Source: Polyporus tsugae (lineage: Eukaryota > Basidiomycota > Agaricomycetes > Polyporales > Polyporaceae). From it: a stretch of DNA of 64,000 bases. Positions within the stretch are counted from its first letter, which is position 1. Each line of letters begins with the position of its first letter. Under the pieces are notes generated by a model, which saw only the letters and a program-made list of their open reading frames with translations, was not told the DNA's origin and did no database searches. The stretch spans positions 1,803,001 through 1,867,000 of the forward strand of contig JAHRBS010000012.1 of the NCBI GenBank assembly GCA_024305745.1, written 5' to 3'. Shown here one piece after another: positions 12,611 through 23,832 of the stretch. The position numbers were made by a program, and so were the translations under genes.

Positions 12611-15600
12611 CTAAGGCCTTGCCGTCGCCGTCCCTATTCGCGTATTTCGTCTAGAAGCCTTGCCGCCTGGCTTCTCCATCGTCGTCTTCAGCTGACGAAT
12701 GGTATTCACGATCTCGGCTGCATACAGGATCAACAACGCGACGCCGCCAAGGGCAAGGATGGATACTCACCGGCGAGCTTCGGGCTCTCCGCTTCGAACT
12801 CGTACCTCTTATTACGATCCGCATCACTGTGGACGACGAGTTTGAAGGTTGCGCTGTTTTTGCTGGACTGCTGACACGCGACCACACTCTTGAGATGATA
12901 CGAGGATGTCTTGCCGCTATCAAACAGATGCTTCGCCTTCGTGACCGTAGGTATGATCTACGCGGTCGGTGTTAGCAGCACGTCATGGATATAGTGAAGG
13001 ACGACGTACGTGAATATAGCCACCGTCGATGGTGAGCATACGTGCGCTGCGAGTGACCATCATCGGCATCTTGCGGTAAACGGTGTATTTCTGCAGATAC
13101 GCGCGTCAGCTGGGAACTGCATTCATCTAGAGGTTGGCATATGCATACCCTGTATGCATTATTGTAGTCCAATAACTGGCTCATGGTCTGCTCCTGGGTG
13201 GCAGCATCGGTAGTGAAAATCGACGCTGTGTTGAATCCTCGTCAATCAACGTCCAGCTCTCCCTGTCATAATACACTTACCATTCGGGTCGGTTGTTCCC
13301 TTCCTCTCCCTAACTTCGACACCGTACTCGCGAAGCATGTTCCTCTTCATAAGGATGAGCTCCCGCTTGCCTTGCAAACTGTGGACAGTGCGGTCGAGAG
13401 GGATGTTCATCTTCACGTCGCCGACCTCAACAACGAGCGCGTAGTCTTTCGCGCTGTTCAGCTTGCGCTTCTGCACGACCGCTTCCAGTACTTCCGCCAT
13501 GTACATACCGCCCGATCTGTGTGTGTTCCAGCGAGAATCAGTACAGAACCCAGACAGATGTCATAACGTATACGTACGCTTGGATGGTGGTCGAAACATG
13601 ACCGGGTTCATCTGCCCCACTAGCAATGCGGATACGGAGGAACAACGGCGGGCCGTGACTGGAGGATGGACCCAGCGAACTGGGGAACATGACCGATGAC
13701 CCAAGCGAACCAAAAAAACCGGCGCTTGTTCCAAGCAGCGTCTCTGCGGTAGGAGGCACAAGTGTTCCAGTGTTCGTTGTCGCGGTAAGGAGGCCGGTGG
13801 ACTTCTTCTTGACCACAACGCGGGATATTCGGCGTTGGATCTTCAACTCGACAATCTTATTCTGCTGGACTGAAAGGAGTTCCCGGAGTTAGAATATGGA
13901 AGTATACAGACGAGTTACGGAGGTACTGACTCTGGGACGAAGTGGCCTCCAGCACGGCGTAGGCGTCGAAGTTGAACTTGGAGATCTTGCCAGTACGGTC
14001 GGGGGCTGTGCAATGATACGTAAACACAGCAAGCGCATACAGCAGCAGGCACGTACGTGGAAAGTCCTCGTCCACCTCCCCATCCTCCGCTATCCGCATA
14101 ACCCACCCGGCTGCAGAGCACTTGATCGCCCATTTCGGGTCCTCCTCTCCGCCCAGACCTTCGTCGATCTTCGGCAACCAGCCATCCTCCCAGTACGTGA
14201 ACAACGCGAACCCGAGCACTTCCTCGACTGTCGCGTCCTTCCGAACGTTGAGATCAAGCTCTTGGTTCTCAGGCTCGCGCGCCATCGGGAAATATACGCG
14301 CACCACCATGCTCTCGCTCTCGGCCCGACCAGACACTGCGCTGTATAGTTCGGCGAACGGGTTCGACGCCGAGGAACTCGACGTCGCAGCAAGCATGGCA
14401 GTCAGCGCAGACTTGGCCGGTCGCATGGGTGCAACCGGTTTCCGCTCGAACATGCCTGTCTGCGCCGTGTGTGCAAGCTTCGCAGTCGACGGTCCTAGGG
14501 GATGCTGTGTCTGGCTGTTTGCAGCGGTACTGGGTGCGGGGGTGACCATTTCGAACATAGCATCAATTTGCCCGTCGTCGCGCTCCGGCGAGACAGACGG
14601 CCTCTCGCGCTCCTTGCCTTCGCGGACAGGACTGAGACGCGAGATGCGTGCGCTTGTGCTCGGGAGTATCGAGGAAGCGATCATGGACGACGCGGAAGTG
14701 GAGACCCCAGACAGAAGTGATGCAATTTCAGACGCGCTGTCCGAGTTCATGCCCAGTCCCCGGCTTGCAGCAAACTCACTGCGAGCGCGAATATTCGTCA
14801 AGATGCTTGCAGCAGAAGGTTTGAATGAAAACACTTACGGGTCAAACTCGTCCTCGTTGATCTCCATGCTATCATCTCCTTCCCCATCAAAGTCCTCGTC
14901 CTCCTCGTCCGCTAGCCCATCCTCGCTGCTCTCGTCCGGCTCGGGCTCGGGCTCGTCATCGCTCGACGAGCTAGACTCTTCAGGGTTCAGGTTCATCGGG
15001 ACCATGGGTACTCGGGGCGCCATCCCCGGCGGGTGGGCACGCGCAAGCAGTCGTTGCCTCCGCCGTGCCTCCATCTCCGCTGCACCCTTGAAGTTGATCT
15101 TGGGGACGAAGGCTGGCGGCCGCTGCGGCTCTGACTGTTGCCCTTCTGACACAGATGGCCCTCCCCCGCCATTCTGCTGGATAGGAGACGGGCCAGAGCC
15201 CTCCCGCCCTCGCTCCTTGATCGGCGAACTCGACGACATCGGGGTCGCAGCGATAACCTCGGTCACGATTGGGGTCTCGTCGGAAGGCTCATCGACGGCG
15301 CTAGGGTTCCGGTTGTGTCCCTCACGCCTGATAGATAGCCTGCGGGGCATCGAGGAGCGCTTGCCGTTGACTCGCAGCCCCATGGCGCCAGTTCGCGAGG
15401 GCCCAAGGATAGTAGTGGTGTACTTGAGATTAGCCCCTGGGAAGCCCGAGTGTCTTCTACGGATCGCTGGAGCAGACTCGTCGTCGGAGGGAGTGGGGGA
15501 GGTGGGCATGGCTACCTCGGGCCAGCGCTCGACGTCTGCGAGGCCCGACGCATCGATGTAGGGGTTCGAGTGGAAGGAAGGGTCGAGAGAGATGAGACGG

Positions 15601-15740
15601 GGCCCATACGGGTCGTCGATATGGCGGAGGTAGTTGAGTCGCAGGTTGTGGATGAGATAGCTACATATGAGCGAGATGTAGGGTATCAACGCCGTGCTGA
15701 TTAGATGGAGTACTCACTCGGTATCACTGATGAGCGACAT
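12611..15740 (-). CDS. SIN1: TORC2 subunit SIN1/AVO1
   Basis: Multi-exon gene coding for very roughly 850-900 residues. The start at 15740 gives MSLISDTD across the first intron, then a Sin1 N-terminus with LRLNYLR and DDPYGPRLISLDP, strongly conserved in fungal orthologues. A low-complexity, acidic and Ser-rich linker includes KINFKGAAEMEARRRQRL and an Asp/Glu run near 14850-15000. The CRIM domain, which recruits AGC kinase substrates, is at about 13950-14360 on the minus strand (NPFAELYSAVSG; ALFTYWEDGWLPKIDE; KFNFDAYAVLE). The C-terminal PH domain is at about 12640-13180 (SSYHLKSVVACQQSS; FKLVVHSDADRNKRYEF). SIN1 tethers Ypk/Akt-type kinases to TORC2 at the plasma membrane and controls actin and sphingolipid signalling. 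All three modules are present, so it looks functional. The stop TAG is at 12611-12613. Confidence 0.93.
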
Positions 15741-16456
15741 GGTGGCTGGTTCACTCCTAAATCCAATCCTACACACTTCCCCGGCGTTCGAAGGTCTTAA
15801 ATGACGACGCTGAGTTACGATAGCGAGTGCAGACGAGTAGTAGAGGCTGTACCTCGAAAATAGATGGCTCGGTCACAAGAGGGTACGCTGAGACGCCCGG
15901 AGGGGGCTCGGCGGAGACGAGGACAGCAGCAACGACGAGGATGAGGACAGCAGCAACGACGAGGATGAGGACGGTGACAACGGTGATGAGGACAAGCTGG
16001 GTACGCTGTCCGTGAGAATCGGAGTATAGTTTCCCACGGTGCCAAACCATGGGCGGTGGGCCCTTTGTCATCATCATGACACTAGCACTGTCGGCTACCA
16101 CTTTGTTCTTGAACATATAACCACTCAGTGCTGTATAGCAGTACTAGTGACTAGTGAGCCTTCCCTCCCACATCAAAATGCATACTAGAACTGACCACCA
16201 CCAAAATTACACAAGACGTGGCGTAACGTAGTAGTTAGCTATATAGTACAGAGAAGAGAAACGAAGCCGCTTGGGTCTTAGCAGAGAACATGAAGTTGTT
16301 ACGGGGAGTAGCGTTCCTAAAAGGTCAGGTTAGACTTGGCTGTTTTCCTTGATACTCGCACGGATTTAACGACTTACTCTCAGGACGGCGCCATTCCATT
16401 GGAGCGCAGGCACAATACTGGGGTGACATCTCATGAGCCTACCGCGCGCGCGCGCC
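15741..16456. other. SIN1 upstream region and palindrome flank
   Basis: Promoter side of SIN1, ending at the outer edge of palindrome arm A. It contains the 24-bp tandem repeat listed separately and a (CG)n run at about 16443-16454, immediately beside the arm boundary. No gene was recognised. Confidence 0.5.
15919..15990. repeat. 24-bp minisatellite, three units
   Basis: Two exact copies of a 24-bp unit starting gaggacagcagcaacgacga (15919-15942 and 15943-15966) and a third, diverged copy (15967-15990). The unit length is a multiple of three, and the minus-strand frame reads as repeated hydrophobic residues, but no gene context supports coding. It lies 180-250 bp upstream of the SIN1 start. 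Confidence 0.75.
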
Positions 16457-19400
16457 ATGTACTTCTATTTGTTTAGTACAGTAACGAACCGCGTAGCATA
16501 GAGCTTCGATTGGTCAGAAGATCGGCCGGACTTTCATGCGATAGAGGTTCGAATCACTAGCACCTTCGTGATGTACTATTATCTCATCTCGTACATACAC
16601 TGTATGTTGCAGAAACAGGAACAACTATTTATGGTTTGGCAGTCGAACAGGGTATGCGCACACTCCTAGGCTAGGCGAGAATGTTCAGAAGACCTGCAGG
16701 TGGGTTGGGAGACATCGGGCCGGGATCGCACAACTGAGGACTTGGAGATCATTGCATATGCACTGGAAAGCGGAGACCCCATCGACAGCGCACCGTGCAG
16801 CATTCAAGTAAATTCTCGAAGCTTGTCCACTGCGATGCTTCACGTGCCTGACATAGGGCCGCTTGCGAGAACCCTGCTGGTACGACGCACATGATAGGCC
16901 AAGACCACAAGTCAGAGACTCGGAAGCATTTCAACCGACAGCCGCATCACTCTCTCTGCGAGACGCCGCGGTAACGCAAGCCTCGGAGGATTTAGATTGA
17001 CTGTCAAATCGGCCTACTTGTGTGCAGTTGTGCCATTTCCGGTTTGAGGCTGCGCTCCAGCCGACGTATGAATGGCTGCGTACAACACGAGATCGACAGG
17101 TCGCTCTCACCCAAACGTAGAGACTCGCATGACCTCTCGCATGGTTCGCATCGCCATTGTTTCACCCTCAATGGACCATACGTACAGGGCATTAAGTAGT
17201 AGGCCCGGTCAGTGGGCGGCGAAATAGGCCTGCGGAACACGATGATGAGGACGCGGACGGGGAGGATCGGTTTCTCGCAGAACGCCAAGGACGAAACTCA
17301 CTCGGAGATATTGACCCTTCATCTGCAGGACAGGGACGATGAACACGAAGAGGCCCGCAACGATCCCAGCCTCCGCCCCAAACGCCTGAAGCGCTCCATT
17401 GCGGGTGACCCAGTCCACTTGGAAATACGCGATGCTGAAGCCACCCAGGCTCCTCGCGAGGTTGATCAGCGCGGAGATCTCGCCCTAGAGCGCGCAGAAC
17501 GGCATGAGTATATTTGACTAGCTCAAGACGTAGACAGCTGCTTGCCTGATATTTGGGGAAGCAATCGTTACAGTACGCGTCTACAGCGTCGCAGCAGACA
17601 ATTCGTCAGCGAAATCGCTCCAATCGATCATTACTGACATATGAAGCACTCACAAACCGCAGACGTGTTCATCATGACTGAAATCTGGACAAAGAGCCAA
17701 CCGACGACGAGGACAGCGATGTGTAGGTGGAACTGGAACGCCGCGCCTTCCAGTATGAACCCGCAGACGAAGAGCGCCACCGACGGGTAGCAAGCCCTGC
17801 TCGCATAGCACATTTAATGGATCAGTACCCCAATCTCCACAAACACCGCTAATCAAGACTAACCAGAGCCGACACTCAGCCTCGAACACGCCTTTATTCC
17901 GCCGGACTGTGACCTCGAGCAGCCAGTCGATCAGATAACGCCCCACGACCTCCCCTATCAGTACCCCGACCTAAAGCCAGACACCTCCAGTAAGAACGCA
18001 CAGAAAAGCTTCCTGTCATATAATGAGACGCACCAGGGAGCTCGCATACGTCGCTGCGATCTGAATCTGGCCGTACCCGTATCCGTTCGGCGGCGGGTTC
18101 GCGAGAATGACCGCGTTTGTCACCTAACAAAACCCGCCGAACGCCGGGGGTCAGATCATCCACGGCACAAGAAAACGCCTCGCGCAGACATACATGGAAA
18201 CCGATCTGGAAACCGAACAGAACGCCTTCGTACCACAGGATCGCGAAGAGGTGCGGGCGCCAGACCACCTTGAGTGGCGCGAGCATGACCATCTTCCATG
18301 CCGGCCGGAAACGCGCCATCCGGAACCCCGTAATACCGACCAGCGTCTCGACGCGGTACCGCAGGGTGCTGGGCCGGGCGAATGGGTGCGGATCTGGGAG
18401 ATGGCGGTCGTACATGCTGAATGGAATGCAACAACAACAGTTCAGGGTTTTGAGGAAAATAATATGGGAAGGCGGTCGGAAAGAGACACCTACGTTTCCT
18501 CGAGGAAGAAGGCGATCAAGAGTACGACGATGGCGTCGTACATCGTCCCGATGCCGTAGGACCATCTCCAGCTAAGATGATCGAACGAGTGTTAGTGTTC
18601 GCCTCATGGACTGCATGTCGAAAAGCCGACCCACTTGACACGCGCGACCAGGAATCCGAAGAGAAACGGGGCTAAGACCGGGGAAAGCACGAATCCCATC
18701 GTCCAGATGCTGAGCTGCGTTGCACATAAGCAGTGAGAGCTTGTGCGTGTGCATTGGAGGCGCACCTTGCGAGCTTGAAGGTGGACGGGATACATGTCGG
18801 TCACAACGTACAAGCCCTTGACTCGTATGGTCAGAACCTGCAGCATCACCATTCAGGCGCAAGTGAAGCTTACAGAAACCTGGCCACAGGTCCTAGACAC
18901 GGTGTTGAGCGACGACGTAAAGTAGGTTTGTAGAAAGTCCTCACCCGAAAAATCCGGTCAGCATACGCATTGCTATGTCGAGGATCAGTCCCCGCATGCG
19001 AGATATGAATATTCCAAGATACTTACCAGCAGAAGTGTTCAGATTAGGAGCAAAGGTAACGCCGAGCATAAAGCCCAATGGGAGGAGCTGTGAACCCAAT
19101 CTTAAGGACGCACAGTAACGATGAAAGACCGGTGGTATTCACCTGCGACCAGAAGAGAACTGGGAGCCGACCATAACGCCGTATTAGCATCACCGCGCAT
19201 ATCCCACCCCACCCTAACCGACAGAGGTCAGAACACCGCTATCTGCGCACGACACTAAGGGCTCACCTATGAGGAAAATTGCCCAGCTGGCATCGGTTTT
19301 TATGTGGTATCAAATGCGGCGGCGAGTATGCATACCTTTGGCCGAGTTCACTGACATGGTTAGGTGTGGTGTCGAATTGTTGTGCCATGGCAAACACCGA

Positions 19401-20575
19401 CGTGATTCCTACAAATGCAGAGATGTTAAACATGAGAAATGCCGTTGCAGTGGAAGCGGGCCACTCACCGATCGAACCGTTGAAGTCAGGTACGATTGCC
19501 GCGAGGGTAGCAATGGTCAACTGTAGTGTCTTCCGACCCTTGCTCCACTGATCATACAATGTGTCCTCAGCAATACTTACATGCACTCACTCTGACTCAC
19601 ATTCTGAGGATCGTGAGGATCATCCGTTGGTTGTGGCCAGAGGATCTTGGAGCCGTCCTGTGAGAGCTTGAGTCGTTGACTGATGCGCTCCCCGAACTCT
19701 GCTGGAGCAGACCTATTGTGCATATCAGTCCAAACGTAAGCGCATAGGAAACATGACGCACTGACCTTGGGTCGAGCACCAGCCTCCCTGCGTTTCCCTC
19801 CTGATAAGCGACTAGGAACTGGTATATCTCCGTGTCGTTCTGACGATCTTCAGCGACTTCAAATGCAGGATCGGCCTTCTCTACGGACGCGGACCGCTTG
19901 AACACGCGAGGAGAGTCGTCGTCAACCATTGAGAGTGGCTTGAGTTGCGCAGACAGGTCTCCCGAGGCGATTGGGAACCTGCCGAGACGCAACCTCATAG
20001 CTGTGAATTTATGCAGCTCACCATCGCTGGAACGGTCGCTTTCCTTCCCACGCAACTCAGGAAGTTAATAAAAGAGATGAGCCATGGTTGGCTGTCCCCG
20101 TACTGGCACTCCACCTTAACTTGGTCGTACGTGTGATTGAGAAGACTGGGGTGGGTCGTAAATTTGAGTCAGAAGGAAAGTTCTCTGTACTAAAAAAAGC
20201 AAGAATCTGCTCACCACGTTCCGCGCGATGCTGCGCCGGCAGTCATCGAGCTGCTTGCAGCCGCACTTTCACTGCAGTTGACGTTCGCAAGGCGATTTAA
20301 ATTTAAATGGCACTGCCATGCCTAGGGGGGCAGGGCCACAACAGTTTTCCCGCGTGCGGTGTAGCACTAGTACTGATACTCACGACAACATATGAAAGGG
20401 TGCAATAGGGTGAAATATACACGCATGGGGCTGCAACTGAGAAGTTGGAACTTGGGAGAACGGAAGCATGATGGCAGGTTGATCATCCGGAGTCCGCTCA
20501 GTCAATGTCGACGAGGACCCCACACTGGTTTCGGGGTCTTCAGTGGTGCTGCAAACGCCTAGAGATACCGGACCG
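16457..20575. repeat. Inverted duplication, arm A (about 4.1 kb)
   Basis: This segment is the imperfect reverse complement of arm B (about 26540-30632). Matching was seen at the outer edge (acttctatttgt, 16461-16472), through both flanks and all exons and introns of the MFS gene, and to the inner edge near 20575 (ctggtttcggggtcttca, about 20524-20541). Substitutions and small indels are scattered throughout, including introns, so the duplication is not recent. The flanking sequence diverges abruptly at both edges. Confidence 0.9.
17209..19998 (-). CDS. MFS transporter, paralogue A
   Basis: Gene of about 16 small exons and more than 500 residues, on arm A. The start at 19998 was chosen because the matching ATG opens paralogue B. 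The N-terminal cytosolic region includes the fungal MFS hallmark DDPHDPQNWSKGRKTLQL just before TM1. TM segments include ATLAAIVPDFNGSIG, a Trp/Gly-rich TM2, LLPLGFMLGVTFAP, MGFVLSPVLAPFLFGFL, the post-loop helix LFAILWYEGVLFGFQIGF, VALFVCGFILEGAAF and VAGLFVFIVPVL. This layout suits a 12-TM proton-coupled transporter of the DHA1/HOL1-like branch; substrate unknown. All exons read open with splice sites matching paralogue B, including a GC donor at 17544-17545, so it appears intact. Compared with B it lacks seven N-terminal residues (around EASVPLD in B) and has one extra residue in TIRVKGLY. The stop is at 17209-17211. Confidence 0.88.
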
Positions 20576-21526
20576 GGAGGCGTCTTCGCCGCTACAGCAA
20601 GTGGCAAAGGAATATGGATGTGAGGTTCGCGTCGAGAATCGGGTTAGTAGGAAGCGGTTCCGCTCGACCGAAAAGACTCACCAGGTCACTTGACATACTT
20701 GAAGTAGTGTGGAAAATATGATGTAGCGAGTTGCGAGTCTAGCCTGCTGGTGCTAGCGCCCCTTTTACAAATCCATGTGCAAGATGGCATATACGATGTT
20801 TCTAAGACTTTATAAGGCCTGAATCAACTCAGTAGGACTGCTGAGTGGGAATTGGGGAAATTAACAGAGATGACGACCCAACTCACCAACAGAGCCGTTC
20901 GAACAGTGTTCAAGCCCCGGCCGGTAGGGTTGCGCTTGCAGTCTGATTATTGCAGACTATTCAACAAAGCCTTCAGGCCAACAATGTTGCGACGGTATAT
21001 GTGAGTAATTGCATGAAAAAGGGGACAACCTGCCCCCTGAGGACAACGTCAGCTTCCAGTGGTCTCAAGAGTTCCGGCCCGCGGCGGGATAGTACTATTA
21101 CTCACCGTGGGCAGCTACAGAAATTGGAGAAGACCTGCTATATCGCGCACTGTGGGTGAGGATATATCATACCAAGTAATCATGTTTGATTGAACATTCG
21201 TAGGCATTTTGAGAGGCAGCGAGAGGCAAAGAACAACTTACGACGACGACGATGGTGGCACTGCCAGTTTCGGGGGGTCACGTGCATGACGTCACACATA
21301 TTGCCAGCGCTGCGGTAACTGCGCATGCCTAGGACTGGGAAGCTTGCAGGCCACGACTTGCCAAGTTGCTTGAGCACCAACCTCTGGACGCATATAGTCA
21401 CCAATCCATCCTTCGCATCTTGGTGACATTCAAAAGGCAAGCTCATCACAAGTCATATCCTGTGGAATACAAAATTTTGGCAGCTTACTTTCGCTGTCTA
21501 CTCACTGGCAGTTCAACATCCAACCG
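20576..21526. other. Spacer edge upstream of snurportin gene
   Basis: Unique sequence between arm A and the snurportin start. No exon was recognised. It must contain the snurportin promoter and 5' UTR. Confidence 0.5.
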
Positions 21527-23577
21527 ATGTTCAACGATCGTAAGGCTTCGTTCAAGACGCCCCCACAAGCCGTCAAGGAAGCTCTCATCTCCCAGGAGGC
21601 CCGACGAAATCGAGTGCGCATCTCTCCCTTCATGATGACGCGATGATCTGACTGATATCAGGATGATTAGGCACTCGAGGAGCAGAAGCGAGTACGCACA
21701 TCGCATCAAACAGGCTCCCCGCACAGCATCTCACGTCTTTTTCTCCATCTTTCCAGCGCAGAGCAGAAAGGATCGATTCGACCCGTCAACTGGACATCCT
21801 CGCCGATCTTAGTCTGGGACACTCCGATGACGAAGCGGACGAGGATGAAGATCCGAACGGCCAACCAGATGTCGTCCGCGAGGGCATTGGCCACTTCGCG
21901 GGCATGTTGCCTCCCACCGTGAATACCCCAAATCCCGTTTTGGGTGAGTCGGATCAGCCTCTTGCCCCAGATATCAACATGCAGACGACGCAAGAAAAGA
22001 GGCGCCCAAAGAACAAACGGAAGGGTAAGGGACGTGCGCCGGGGCAACAGCGGCACGAGCAGAGTGCAGGAGAACCTCAAGGTTCTGGTGCGCGGCCTCG
22101 TGGAACGGGGAAGTCTAAAGGGAAGAACGCCAAGCCGAGCAAGTGGGCCGACAAGTGCATGTATGCGGAGCTCCTCGAGATGAAGGAGGGTGGTTTCGAC
22201 GCTTCGGCCGATTTGCGCGACGGCATCCCAGAAGACATCGAGACCGGCTGGGTCGCCGTCACCCCTGTACCTACTGGAAAACGATGCCTCGCCGTTACGC
22301 ACCAAACATCTGGGATCGCGGGTGTTGGTGAGTGGCCTCTCGTCTATCAACTCGATCGACCGTGAAAAATGACTGTTCTGACCGTGCACAATGATTCTGA
22401 AAACCTTTCCTGTGCCATAGTCGCGATTCTTCCTCCGTATATCCTCCGTCTTTCTACCCTAGCTTCCGTCTCGAAAGCACGATTTTATGGAGATGTTATG
22501 TCAGAAAATACGTCTAGACACTACGAACAAGGATAGTTCTAAACATCAGCCACTCATTCCCCATTGCCCGAAATCCGTTACTTTTTGCGCGATTTCCCCT
22601 TCCAGTTGTTCTTTCTCGCCTGAATTTATTTCCCGAGTGGTGCTGACGGTTGCCTACAGTGCCTAACACGACACTGCGATCGCGGGTGCTGGGGAAAGCG
22701 CTTATGAGGCCATTCCCATCGACTCTTCCACCGCAGACCGTGCTTGACTGCATCATAGATGACAACTGGCGAGACAACGGCATCTTACACGTCCTCGACG
22801 TCATCACCTGGAAGGGCCAGGACCTCGGGGACTGCGAGACGCCATTCCGGTACGTCGTCCTTCAAGGTGGCTCCTGCGAGGTTATAGGTACTGATGCAGC
22901 ATGCCCCTTCATCCGGGGCTGTAGGTTCTGGTGGCGTGACACGCGCCTCTCCGAGCTCCCGTCCTTCCCTCCACCGCCCAACGCCGCCATAGAACCCAAC
23001 GCCACCACAGACTCTTCGTCCGCACCCGCGCGATACGAGTTCCCGCACCCGACAACCTTTGCTCCGATTCCCTACCACACGGACACCACCCTCGCGCACC
23101 TCCTGTCCACCCTGATCCCGCTCACCCGGGCCCCCCGCTCCATCTCGATCACCGTCCCCGTGTTCCCCTCTCCCTCAGCTTCTACCGAGGGCGAGGGCGC
23201 CATGGACCTGGACGGTCCAGGCGCAGCGCCGCTCGTGCAGCTGCAGCACACGCACGCATCCATCGCGCCAGACGGCCTGCTCCTGTATGTCGCCCAGGCG
23301 GCGTACGAGCCGGGCACGAGCCCGCTCAGCGTCTGGGTTCCCCTCCGCGCGTACCAGACTCGAGAAGAAGCACAGGCCCACGCAGGGGCGAGCGTCGGGG
23401 AGAGCCCTCTAGACGTGTTCGAGAGGTACGTTGTTTATCGTCATTCGTGATTCATTTAGACCTGTGCGTTCTCACCCACTATTTCTCTTTCTTTCGCCCG
23501 TACATAGGCTGGTCCGCAGGAGGCTCGCGTTGGGAAGTGCGCATCAGGGCACCCCAGAGATCGAGATGGCACCATGA
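21527..23577 (+). CDS. SNUPN: Snurportin-1, snRNP nuclear import adaptor
   Basis: Six exons (21527-21613, 21671-21691, 21757-22327, 22660-22849, 22925-23425, 23508-23577) sum to 1440 nt, or 479 residues, in consistent phase. The N-terminal 50 residues (FKTPPQAV, SQEARRNR, EEQKRRAERIDSTRQLDIL) resemble the importin-beta-binding region. An acidic and then Lys/Gly-rich linker follows. The m3G-cap-binding domain contains PTGKRCLAVT, TLRSRVLGKALMRPFPSTLP, VLDCIIDDNW, GILHVLDVITWKGQDL, DCETPFR-FWWRDTRL and SPLSVWVPL, matching snurportin order. It would carry trimethylguanosine-capped U snRNPs into the nucleus. The C-terminal part has a Pro/Ala-rich insertion (about 22975-23060) compared with animal forms. 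The 332-nt third intron is longer than the neighbours'. The gene is single copy in the palindrome spacer. Confidence 0.92.
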
Positions 23578-23832
23578 CAAGTATTGCAACGTTCTATGGC
23601 CAGTTCCACACCAAGACGGTCCAAGACCAGGGGGTCAACGATGAAAAGGGTCTATACAAGACGGGAATCCATTACTAACCGCCCATGCGGTGACTGTCTA
23701 CTAGTCTATGATGCATCTCAATGTAACGTGAGTATGTAGATCCGGGGGTGCGAACGCGAATGTGAATGAGAGAAGCAGTATACATATTTGTGCGAACTGG
23801 CGGATGTGTGTATCGAACGATCGGATCGCACT

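Noticed and set aside
16500..16580. tRNA-like B box (ggttcgaatc) in arm A, with a counterpart in arm B
   Set aside because: No acceptor or anticodon stem pairs convincingly and the T stem does not close in arm A, so it is not called as a tRNA.
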